Source: Bog-473 sp964457065
Lineage (GTDB): Bacteria; Actinomycetota; Acidimicrobiia; Acidimicrobiales; RAAP-2
Direction of reading: 5' to 3'
DNA: 36,452 bases
NCBI GenBank assembly: GCA_964457065.1
Contig: CAYWDQ010000015.1
Span: forward strand, 1 to 36,452
The notes beneath the pieces are model-generated. The model was given only the letters and a program-made list of their open reading frames with translations, did no database searches and was not told the origin of the DNA. The stretch's first letter is position 1. Every line of letters starts with the position of its first letter. Shown piece after piece: positions 6,027 to 12,683 of this stretch. Made by a program: the position numbers and the translations under genes.

Positions 6027-8849
6027 TCAGACAATCCCCAGCAGCCGACGGAGACGATCGGGGTGCTGTGCGACCAGCTCGGGATCGGTGTCGGGATCGA
6101 CGTGGGAGCCGTACTCGCCCAGCAAACGATGGAGTGCCTCGCGTCCGACCGGGTCGGCCGCCGCCTGGCGGGGCGTCAGCCCTCCAAGTGCAGGGATCTC
6201 CTCGTCGCACCAGATCCGTTCCCGCTCGGCGATGAACGTACGGAGAGCCTCCTTGATGGCAGGATCCTCCATGGACATCGGCGGCTGGCGGGGACCCGGA
6301 GGCAGAACTGACGGGTCGAGATCGCGGCGTTCGTCGGAGACCACGGTGATCCCATCAATCTCGGCCAGCAACACATCGAGCACGCGCTCCACTCGAGGCT
6401 CGCTCAAGGTCTCGACGGTGATCAGGCCCCCGCGGAGCTCGATCGTGGCGCGCAGGATCGACTCTCCGTTTCCCAACTCATGGCTTTCGGTCCACTGTCC
6501 CTGGCCGTTCGGATCGTAGAGGCGGTCGAGAACCTCCCTGGCGGCGACAGGGTCATCGGTCTCGAGCGCGACCTTGCAGACGCGCATGTCCTCGCCCTCC
6601 CGCGTGGACAGCCGCGGCGGGCGACTCTTCACCGCCAACCACTCGAGTATCTCAGTGCCGTCGCAACAGTCGAGGAGAACGAGGAGGTCCTTCTCCTCCC
6701 CGGTCGCGACTCCGAAGATCCCGCCGATGAATTGGTGCGTCTCGCCATCGGGCACGGCCCGGGCGCACAGGACCTGACCGATGCGGGCCTGGCGGCTGAA
6801 GGTTCGCTCGCGTACCTCGAGCAGCTCGGCACTGCGAAGATCCCGCACCGTCATCGACTTCCCCGGTTCGGTCTCGACGACTTCGTAGAGCGTCCGGTCG
6901 ACGAACGACCACGCACGGGCGAGAATGGCCTCGTCGTCGGGGAGCAAGGCGCCCCGCTCTTCGATGAAGCGATCGAACCAGCCGCCTTCGTGGAGCGCCA
7001 CGTCCATGGTCATCGGATCCGCGAACGCCCGGTCGACCGCCTCCTCGGAGTCGTCCCCGTCAGCCCTCACGACGGCCAGCTGGTACACGTGCTCGGGTGC
7101 CACGCCGCCACGCCGCTCGAGGTAGGCAACGGCCTTTCGGCACAGCCACCCGACCCGGTCTGGGAGCTCGAACTTCTCGGGCTGGTCCAGGTGGCAGTGC
7201 TTGAACTTGCGCCCCGACCCGCACCAGCACGCCTCGTTGCGCGCGAGACGGACCGGCGCTTGCTCGGCAAAGGGCACCACCTCGCGAAGGTCGACGCTGT
7301 CAGCCTCGCTCGCACCCAGGCTCCGCCAGAGCCGAACAGCGCCCCGCGCGTCGCCGCGATCAGAAAGGTACCAGGCCAGCCGGTCGACCGCTGGGAGGAA
7401 CTCGGGGTCTGCCTTCACCGCCGACTCGAGGTGGGCCAGTCCCGCGACCGGGTCACAACGACGCTCGCTGATTACGGCCATCAGCCACCGGGCCGGAGCA
7501 CCGTCGCGCGGACGCCGGGCGGCGGCGAGGAGGTCCGCGGCAAAGGTCGCGACCTCATCCAACTGGTCCACGTCGTCATCGAGGTCGAGGAGCAGATCGG
7601 TGACGACCGAGAGGATGCGGTGATCTCCGAGAGCCACCAGTGCATCGTGCAGGGCATTGGCCTCACGCTCGGATGCGTCGAATGCCTCGAGCACATCCGC
7701 CGCCCTCCCGCGTCGACCCTCGTCGAGGCGTTCGAAGATCGCGTGCAGACGCGCCAGCGTCTTGGCGGCTCGCCATACCGAATCGTCGTGGGCGAACTCG
7801 ATTCCACGCTGCTCGAGCCCGGCCTGGGTCAGGAGTTCGGAGAGCGGGACCTGTGGCGTTGCGAGGACCCCGGGGTTTTCGAGGAGCATGCCCACCATGA
7901 TCCCGTCTGCACCGACCGGAAGCCACGGCTCCTCCACTGCGCGGTCGTACGCCGCTCGTGCGGCGCCAATCACGGCATCCTTCGGCGGTTCGGGCTCCGC
8001 GACCGTCGAAACCGACAGGGTTTGCCCGTCGAGCCGAAAGGCGAGCAACGTCCCGGTGTCGAAGTGCCCCAGCCAGCCGTCGGGGCCGAACATGACACCG
8101 TCGCTGTTGGAGAAGTTCTTGAGCTCGACTTCGGCTCCCGACTCGAGCTGCAGTCGATCGGACTGATGCAGGAGGGCAGCCAAATCGGCGCCGGCATGGA
8201 CGCAGTCTTCGCTGCGCTCGGAGTCGGTGAGCCGATGGGTGAGCACGGCCCCGCCGAGGATGGTCGGAACGTGTACCACCAGGTCGGGCGGGAGCATCAT
8301 GAATGACGGGTCGTGGTCGACCACAGCATCGACAGCCTCGTCCACCCAATGCTCGAGATACTCGCTGTTGCCTTCGCTCGCCGAGAACCGAGCTAAGACG
8401 GCTGTCACGAGCTCTTCGCTCGATACCGCCCGACGGTCACCAAGCAAGGGCAGGAGCACGCCGATGACCTCGCGAAGGGGAGGCAACGGCAGACGCTCGA
8501 GCTGGCGCCGGTACTCCGCATGGTCGACGGCGCCACCAGAGCGCAACCGGTTCACGAAGGTGGAGTTCGCGGCCAAGAACAGATTGGCCATCACGAAGCT
8601 CGGCGTCAGCCCTGCATCGAGCAATCGGACGGCGGTCTGCCAGACCTCGGGTGGATCATCTGCGGCGATCTGATCGGCGATCGACTGGTGCTGGAGAACG
8701 ATGAGCGCACTCGCCGGCGAGCCGTCGTCGACGACTGGTCGGTCGGCGAAGACCCGCTCTCTGACAAGCCGGTGGCGCACTTCCTGGTCGTCTGGATCCA
8801 GGTCTGGAGGTAGTTCGCCGAAGAGAAGAATGATCTTGCGGGCGTCCAT
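6027..8849 (-). CDS. Large SEC-C motif protein of unknown function (element cargo)
   Basis: A 940-residue soluble protein with no signal peptide or transmembrane segment. The only clear motif is a SEC-C zinc-binding knuckle at about residues 540-553: ACWCGSGRKFKHCH (CxC...HCH). Before it, from about 440 to 530, helical TPR-like sequence is visible (LAHLESAVKADPEFLPAVDRLAWYL split by short loops). The C-terminal 100 residues contain WCDEEIPALGGLTPRQAA, a signature often found beside SEC-C in large bacterial proteins of unknown function. The N-terminal half is Leu/Asp/Glu-rich and unrecognised. ATG 8849 starts the frame. It occupies half of the inferred element and faces the integrase tail to tail. 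The SEC-C knuckle of SecA binds zinc and SecB or the ribosome, so a protein- or RNA-binding scaffold is possible. Phage defence is speculative. Confidence 0.85.
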   Translation of the reverse strand: MDARKIILLFGELPPDLDPDDQEVRHRLVRERVFADRPVVDDGSPASALIVLQHQSIADQIAADDPPEVWQTAVRLLDAGLTPSFVMANLFLAANSTFVNRLRSGGAVDHAEYRRQLERLPLPPLREVIGVLLPLLGDRRAVSSEELVTAVLARFSASEGNSEYLEHWVDEAVDAVVDHDPSFMMLPPDLVVHVPTILGGAVLTHRLTDSERSEDCVHAGADLAALLHQSDRLQLESGAEVELKNFSNSDGVMFGPDGWLGHFDTGTLLAFRLDGQTLSVSTVAEPEPPKDAVIGAARAAYDRAVEEPWLPVGADGIMVGMLLENPGVLATPQVPLSELLTQAGLEQRGIEFAHDDSVWRAAKTLARLHAIFERLDEGRRGRAADVLEAFDASEREANALHDALVALGDHRILSVVTDLLLDLDDDVDQLDEVATFAADLLAAARRPRDGAPARWLMAVISERRCDPVAGLAHLESAVKADPEFLPAVDRLAWYLSDRGDARGAVRLWRSLGASEADSVDLREVVPFAEQAPVRLARNEACWCGSGRKFKHCHLDQPEKFELPDRVGWLCRKAVAYLERRGGVAPEHVYQLAVVRADGDDSEEAVDRAFADPMTMDVALHEGGWFDRFIEERGALLPDDEAILARAWSFVDRTLYEVVETEPGKSMTVRDLRSAELLEVRERTFSRQARIGQVLCARAVPDGETHQFIGGIFGVATGEEKDLLVLLDCCDGTEILEWLAVKSRPPRLSTREGEDMRVCKVALETDDPVAAREVLDRLYDPNGQGQWTESHELGNGESILRATIELRGGLITVETLSEPRVERVLDVLLAEIDGITVVSDERRDLDPSVLPPGPRQPPMSMEDPAIKEALRTFIAERERIWCDEEIPALGGLTPRQAAADPVGREALHRLLGEYGSHVDPDTDPELVAQHPDRLRRLLGIV

Positions 8850-8996
8850 CGGCGGAGCCTATCCATGGTCGTCAAGGACGGAGAAGACCAGCAGCGACCC
8901 CCAGCTCGATCAGCAAATCACGATTGCCCACAACCGCACCCTGGGGTGTGGTCGGACCCCCGGCCTTCGCCGCGAACAAGGAAATATCACTTGTGC

Positions 8997-9002
8997 TACA
9001 GT
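8997..9002 (+). promoter_or_regulatory. Candidate -10 box (TACAGT) of the toxin-antitoxin operon
   Basis: TACAGT ends 7 nt before ATG 9010, the leaderless spacing also seen at 1608 and 22450. The region upstream is the only non-coding DNA between the divergent SEC-C gene and this operon (160 bp), so both promoters must lie here. Antitoxins of this type usually bind their own promoter. Confidence 0.4.
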
Positions 9003-9009
9003 GGGATAC

Positions 9010-9438
9010 ATGAGGGATGAGCCTGCCTCGGTGCAGCGGTCGTTTCGGCTGTCGCCACGGACGATCGACCTCCTCGACGCGGTCGCGTCCGCTGGTGGCG
9101 AGTCTCGCAATGCCCTCGTCGACAGGCTGCTCGGCGAGGCCCTCCGCCTCCAGCGGCATCCGTTGATCCGGTTCCAACAGGGCGCGGCGGGGCGTCGCCA
9201 ACCGCTCGTGGTGGGCACCCGGCTCTACGTGCACCAGGTCATGTCCGCGATCCGAACCAGTCATGGCGATATCGACCAGGTTGCCGAATACCTCGGGGTC
9301 TCACCTCGCTTGGTGCGTGCGGCGGTGGACTATTACGCCGAGTTCAGCGGCGAGGTCGACGAGGACGCCGCGGTCGCTGAGCGCGTGGAGCAGTCCGAGT
9401 TGGAGAGGTGGGAACGCCAACAACGCGCCTTGGCGTGA
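9010..9438 (+). CDS. DUF433-type antitoxin with ribbon-helix-helix-like N-terminus
   Basis: A 142-residue protein. Residues 8-45 (SFRLSPRTIDLLDAVASAGG, then SRNALVDRLLGEALR) resemble a ribbon-helix-helix DNA-binding domain. Residues 50-115 match DUF433: HPLIRFQQGAAGRRQPLV, VGTRLYVHQVMSAI and YLGVSPRLVRAAVDYYAE. The C-terminal 25 residues are acidic and helical and probably cover the toxin. DUF433 proteins are VapB-like antitoxins paired with PIN-like toxins of the DUF5615 family, as here: the stop codon overlaps the toxin start. The start is ATG 9010 behind a leaderless-type promoter. It should neutralise the toxin and repress the operon. Confidence in the family is good; the pairing is supported by the overlap. 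Confidence 0.85.
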   Translation: MRDEPASVQRSFRLSPRTIDLLDAVASAGGESRNALVDRLLGEALRLQRHPLIRFQQGAAGRRQPLVVGTRLYVHQVMSAIRTSHGDIDQVAEYLGVSPRLVRAAVDYYAEFSGEVDEDAAVAERVEQSELERWERQQRALA

Positions 9439-9815
9439 AGCTGGCACTTGACCACCACTACTCGCCGGTGATCGCCGCCCAGCTCCGCGCTGATAGTCAC
9501 GATGTGGTCGCCGCCATCGAAATGGGATGGGAAACCGAGGATGACGAATCGCTGCTGAGCCTGTGCCAGAGCGAGCAACGAGTCCTGCTCACCAACAACG
9601 TGGCCGATTTCGTGACGATCATTCGGCGCTGGGCCCTTGAGGGCCGATCGCATTCGGGTCTCATTTTCACCTCCGACACGAGCTTGCCCAGAGGGCGGTC
9701 CACGATCGGCATGTACGTCGCGCTCCTTGAGGAGTTGCTCGACTCGAACGTAAAAGGAAACGCATTCGTCGACCGCGTCCATTGGCTCACGCGCCCGAGA
9801 TCCTCCGAACAGTGA
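9435..9815 (+). CDS. DUF5615 PIN-like toxin
   Basis: A 126-residue PIN-fold protein matching the DUF5615 family: VKLALDHHYSPVIAAQLRAD, HDVVAAIEMG, DDESLLSLC, VLLTNNVADF and RWALEGRSHSGLIF. Asp6, the DDES acidic pair and the Asp of ADF would hold the metal of a ribonuclease site; the usual TND triad reads TNN here, so one acidic residue is missing. GTG 9435 is chosen because it overlaps the antitoxin stop in the sequence GTGA (9435-9438), typical of coupled translation, and because the family begins with VKLLLDEH-like sequence. A longer frame from 9408 would overlap the antitoxin more deeply. Toxicity by RNA cleavage is inferred from PIN-domain relatives; the pair may serve element maintenance or phage defence. 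Confidence 0.85.
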   Translation: MKLALDHHYSPVIAAQLRADSHDVVAAIEMGWETEDDESLLSLCQSEQRVLLTNNVADFVTIIRRWALEGRSHSGLIFTSDTSLPRGRSTIGMYVALLEELLDSNVKGNAFVDRVHWLTRPRSSEQ

Positions 9816-10204
9816 GTATGACGGCCCGCATTCCTCATCGGTCGATTCCGGTCTGCCCGACATGCCAAACGCGTCCCCAGCTTCGCAGGCTTCACGAGCC
9901 CTCCGTCCTCTTTGTAGCCAGCTGAGAGCAGCCAACATCGTGGAGCTCGGCCCGTGCAACAGCATGCAACTGGGCAATTTGGGCCATTTCGTGCAATATG
10001 CCACGAGAAATAGGGCGTAACAGCGCGTACTTACGTGTAATCAATTATCCCGATTTATGGGTTCAACTGGAAAAACACCGTCTTCACCAGGGCGTCAATT
10101 TTGCTCTGGAGGGCTTCGCAAGCTGAGGTCGGTGCGGGTCACGCCGTGCACGCTGCAACGCACTTCGAAGGCGACCAGGACGGTCGGGGCTGACTTGCCG
10201 CGTC
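9816..10204. other. Gene-free, partly AT-rich stretch at the inferred right end of the element
   Basis: This 389-bp stretch lies between the toxin stop and the stop of the convergent secreted propeller gene. It holds a degenerate repeat array (9953-10006) followed by AT-rich DNA at about 10005-10100 (GTGTAATCAATTATCCCGAT), which is unusual for this genome. No credible coding frame is present. The composition shift and the repeats make it the best candidate for the right arm and end of the integrative element. Confidence 0.5.
9953..10006 (+). repeat. Degenerate 9-10 nt periodic repeat array
   Basis: Six related words follow each other every 9-10 nt: CGTGCAAC (9953), CATGCAAC (9963), GGGCAATT (9972), GGGCCATT (9981), CGTGCAAT (9990) and TATGCCAC (about 9998). 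They resemble the CGTGCCATT copies beside the integrase about 5.2 kb away. If those are arm-type sites, this array would be the opposite arm. Confidence 0.4.
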
Positions 10205-11899
10205 CTATGGCCCGGTGCAGGCGTTGGTGGCGTTGCTCGGGTCGAAGGTCCCTCCGTCACCGGGGAAGTACCACTCGACTTCCTCGTACGCGGGCGGACC
10301 GCCATTACAACTCCCGAGGTCGAACGCGACCACGGTGAACGTGGCTTGCGTTGCGTCAGACAGGGGCGCGTTCGGATTTGAGACGTAGGTAGATTGCCCC
10401 TGCCCCATTGCCTGCGGTGCACCCCAGTTCGACCACGAAATAGAAGTCACATACGAGCCCGGTGCATTACCTCCTGCGGCACTGATAGCGACGGGAGCTA
10501 CTTCACCAAAGCCCTCGATCCCGTCCCCCGCAACACCCAATGCCCCAACCCAGGCCGCGCTTCCGAGGAGGGGGCCCCCGGCCGCCGGCGTCGACGGAGG
10601 AGTCGTCGTGGTGGTCGGCGGGGTGGTGGTCGTCGTTGTCGAGAATGTGGTGGTCGTCGGCGCCAGCGTCGTCGTTGTCGTCGCGCTGGCGTCGGGCGTC
10701 GTGGTCGGGCCGAGCGTGGTCTGGGGCGTCCACGCCGAACCGTTCCAGTGCAGGATCAAGATCTCGGGGGTCCCCGTGTCACCGGGGCCCGCAGCGTTCG
10801 AGCTCGCAACAGTGACCGGACTCTCCCATCCGACGGCCCAGGCGTTGGAACGAGATGTCGCGGCGACACCTGAGAGCCCGCCTACCTGGGATTCGAGACC
10901 CGGAACGGGCACACTCGTCCATGCGGAGCCATTCCACTCCAGGATCACGCCGTTCGTCGGGCCGTCGCCCGAGCCGGCCTGTCCGACTGCCCACGCCCTG
11001 CCCGTCGGGAGGGCAGCCACCCCTGAGAGGTCGATGCTGTCCTGTTGCGATGTGGAGTCTTCTCCCCACGTGTGCCCGTTCCACCGCTCGACCAGGGGGG
11101 TCCCTGGACCACACCCACAGTTGTTGCCGTCGCCCACCGCCAATACCGGGCGGTCCGGCGAGGCCTCCACGCCGAGGAGGATGCTGCCCAGGCCCTGATC
11201 GCCACCCACGCTCGGGCTCGGAGTCTGCTGCCACGCTTCGCCGTTCCAGTGCAGGATCAGGGTGGCCTGGTTGCCACCCGTCGTCGCGCCGCCAACGGCC
11301 CAGGCATTGGAGGGCGACGTCGCCGCCACCGCGGTGAGATAGCCCGCGGGGCTCGGCGTCTGTCGCCACTCTTGGCCGTTCCAATGCAGGATCAGCGCGG
11401 CACCGTCGTGCGTCCCGCCGACGGCCCAGACGTTGGTGGGCGACGTGGCGGCCACTGCGGAGAGGCCGCCCGGGATGCCCGGCGTCTCCACCCACTTCTT
11501 CCCGTTCCAGTGCAGGATCAAGGTCTTGGTGGGTTTCGGTTCGACGCCGACGGTGCCGACGGCCCAGACGTTGGTGGGAGACGTGGCGGCGACTGCGGAG
11601 AGCTCGGCGCCGGGAGGACTCGGGTTGGCTTCGCGCTGCCAACGCGTGCCGTTCCAATGCAGCGTCAGGGCCTTGGAGTCCGAACCGTTGCCCGTCTCAC
11701 CCACGGCCCAGGCCACACCATGCGTCGCGGCGACGCCGTTCAGTCTTCCGCTCTCGGCGACTAAGGCGGCGCCTGACGTCGCGTGGTCGCCTTTGGTCGT
11801 GCCGCGTCGCCCGGCCGAAGCCGTCGAGACCGTGGCGAACGCGAGGACGACGCCGAGTGCCAATGCCACCATCGGCGCGTGTGTCCGTTGTCGTCCCAT
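10205..11899 (-). CDS. Secreted seven-repeat beta-propeller-like protein
   Basis: A 564-residue exported protein. Residues 1-30 form a Sec signal peptide (MGRQRTHAPMVALALGVVLA, then ATVSTASA). Residues about 45-395 hold seven repeats of 40-55 residues with the consensus LS.VAATSPTN.WAVG....ILHWNG..W; seven units suggest a closed seven-bladed propeller, with AWAVG and LHWNG as successive strands. A Thr-rich linker follows at about 400-440 (runs of TTTT and PPTTTTT). A C-terminal domain of about 125 residues ends in ACTGP and has one Cys pair candidate. The start is ATG 11899, preceded on its strand by GGAGG. It converges on the element and diverges from the HAD gene. Ligand and role are unknown; extracellular binding or adhesion is plausible. 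The repeat is common in secreted actinobacterial proteins. Confidence 0.85.
   Translation of the reverse strand: MGRQRTHAPMVALALGVVLAFATVSTASAGRRGTTKGDHATSGAALVAESGRLNGVAATHGVAWAVGETGNGSDSKALTLHWNGTRWQREANPSPPGAELSAVAATSPTNVWAVGTVGVEPKPTKTLILHWNGKKWVETPGIPGGLSAVAATSPTNVWAVGGTHDGAALILHWNGQEWRQTPSPAGYLTAVAATSPSNAWAVGGATTGGNQATLILHWNGEAWQQTPSPSVGGDQGLGSILLGVEASPDRPVLAVGDGNNCGCGPGTPLVERWNGHTWGEDSTSQQDSIDLSGVAALPTGRAWAVGQAGSGDGPTNGVILEWNGSAWTSVPVPGLESQVGGLSGVAATSRSNAWAVGWESPVTVASSNAAGPGDTGTPEILILHWNGSAWTPQTTLGPTTTPDASATTTTTLAPTTTTFSTTTTTTPPTTTTTPPSTPAAGGPLLGSAAWVGALGVAGDGIEGFGEVAPVAISAAGGNAPGSYVTSISWSNWGAPQAMGQGQSTYVSNPNAPLSDATQATFTVVAFDLGSCNGGPPAYEEVEWYFPGDGGTFDPSNATNACTGP
10720..11740 (-). repeat. 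Coding tandem repeats of the propeller gene
   Basis: The seven protein repeats are also visible in DNA: the plus-strand string CCGTTCCAGTGCAGGATCA or a close variant recurs near 10740, 10930, 11243, 11379, 11503 and 11650, encoding the LILHWNG strand. Spacing is irregular (about 120-190 bp) because the linking loops differ. Unit 5 is the most diverged (LLGVEASPDRPVLAVG) and carries a CGCG insert. Confidence 0.75.
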
Positions 11900-11935
11900 C
11901 CCGGAACCTCCCCCTCCCGCCCGTGCGGAGGGGCT

Positions 11936-11965
11936 GCCACTATGTGCCGAGCTGAGCGTAGTGGC
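11936..11965. promoter_or_regulatory. Inverted repeat in the divergent propeller/HAD promoter region
   Basis: GCCACTA (11936-11942) and TAGTGGC (11959-11965) form a perfect 7-bp inverted repeat with a 16-nt spacer, between the propeller start (11899, minus) and the HAD start (12066, plus). Half-sites about two helical turns apart suit a dimeric repressor. No regulator is recognised nearby. Confidence 0.35.
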
Positions 11966-12065
11966 GACTCACTCTTGTTGCAACGCCCGTAGCGTCTCCT
12001 CGCCCGCGAGTCCTACGGCTGGACATCGGCCAGGTGGCGTCGTGAGACGTGCGGACTTGGGCAGA

Positions 12066-12659
12066 ATGCCCGCTGTGCCCTCCGCCCGTTCGGAACGCCC
12101 CCACCTCTTCCTCGATGTCGACGGGGTGCTCAACGCCTTCGAGCTCAGCCTGAGCAGCGAGGCCGAACCGTTCGACGACTTCGACGCCCACGAGGTGGAG
12201 TTCGAGTTCGAGGTGGGACACCCGCGCACCTTCGTGGTCTGCCTCTCCCGTGCGATGGGTGCCCGTCTCGCACGGCTCCCCGTCGACATCCAGTGGGTCA
12301 CCACCTGGGAGCACCGCGCCGATTCCGCCATCGCCCCTCTCTGCGGGCTTCCATCTGGCCTGCCCGTCCTGACACCCCGTGACGAGGCCGAGTCGTGGGA
12401 CCTCGACTGGAAACTCATCGAAGTCCGCCGTGCGGTGGAGCGGGACCCGAGACCCTTCGTCTGGATCGACGACGACGTCGACTTCTTCCATGACGGTGCG
12501 GCGTCGGCAAGGGAGTGGGCGGAGAGCTTGCCCCTGCCCAGTCTCCTGATCGCCCCTGAAGGCGAGACCGGCCTCCTGCCTCTGCAGCTCGATACCGTCG
12601 AGGACTTCGTACGCCGCCACGGCGCGGAATTCGAGGACCATGAGACAGGCGAGCCCTAG
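12066..12659 (+). CDS. HAD-fold protein of the RNA-repair-associated family
   Basis: A 197-residue protein of the haloacid-dehalogenase superfamily. HLFLDVDGVLNAF (D17 and D19) is motif I, with the nucleophile and acid/base Asp; IQWVTTWEHRA near residue 80 is motif II, and FVWIDDDVDFF near 135 supplies the metal-binding Asp residues. The WVTTW and LDVDGVLN pair is typical of the family called HAD domain in Swiss Army Knife RNA repair proteins (PF18143), in which relatives occur beside ligases and kinases that mend cleaved RNA. ATG 12066 is the first in-frame start close to motif I; the frame is open far upstream but overlaps the divergent propeller gene. The nuclease gene begins 24 bp after its stop, so the two are probably co-transcribed. 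Phosphatase activity is likely; the substrate is unknown. Confidence 0.75.
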   Translation: MPAVPSARSERPHLFLDVDGVLNAFELSLSSEAEPFDDFDAHEVEFEFEVGHPRTFVVCLSRAMGARLARLPVDIQWVTTWEHRADSAIAPLCGLPSGLPVLTPRDEAESWDLDWKLIEVRRAVERDPRPFVWIDDDVDFFHDGAASAREWAESLPLPSLLIAPEGETGLLPLQLDTVEDFVRRHGAEFEDHETGEP

Positions 12660-12683
12660 CCTCGTGCCTGTGCCGGATGGTCC

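Larger units (their letters stand above)
4522..10006. mobile_element. Probable tRNA-Gly-integrated element (boundaries inferred)
   Basis: A tRNA-Gly gene followed directly by a tyrosine integrase is the classic arrangement of a site-specific integrative element. The cargo is a 940-residue SEC-C protein and a DUF433/PIN-like toxin-antitoxin pair; base composition appears somewhat lower in GC than the flanks. Arm-type-like direct repeats lie inside the left end (4658-4751), and a related array lies at 9953-10006 just before an AT-rich stretch. The left end should be the tRNA 3' end. I found no convincing copy of the tRNA 3' end that would define the right end, so about 10.0 kb is an estimate. 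No conjugation, capsid or replication genes are present, so the element would be minimal, satellite-like or decayed. Confidence 0.45.

Noticed and set aside
6480..8306. Open frame of about 600 codons opposite the SEC-C gene
   Set aside because: No domain and no start signal; the minus-strand frame has a recognisable SEC-C motif and normal composition.
9838..9862. Sequence resembling the tRNA-Gly T-arm and 3' end (GGTCGATTCC...GCCCGA) as attR
   Set aside because: Several mismatches and an inserted base, and it would place the repeat array outside the element; the shared part is mostly the generic T-loop CGATTC.
10720..11740. Regular repeats that might suggest a CRISPR array
   Set aside because: The repeats are irregularly spaced, in frame and encode protein strands; no cas genes occur and the TM0106-type nuclease nearby is not Cas4 of a CRISPR system.
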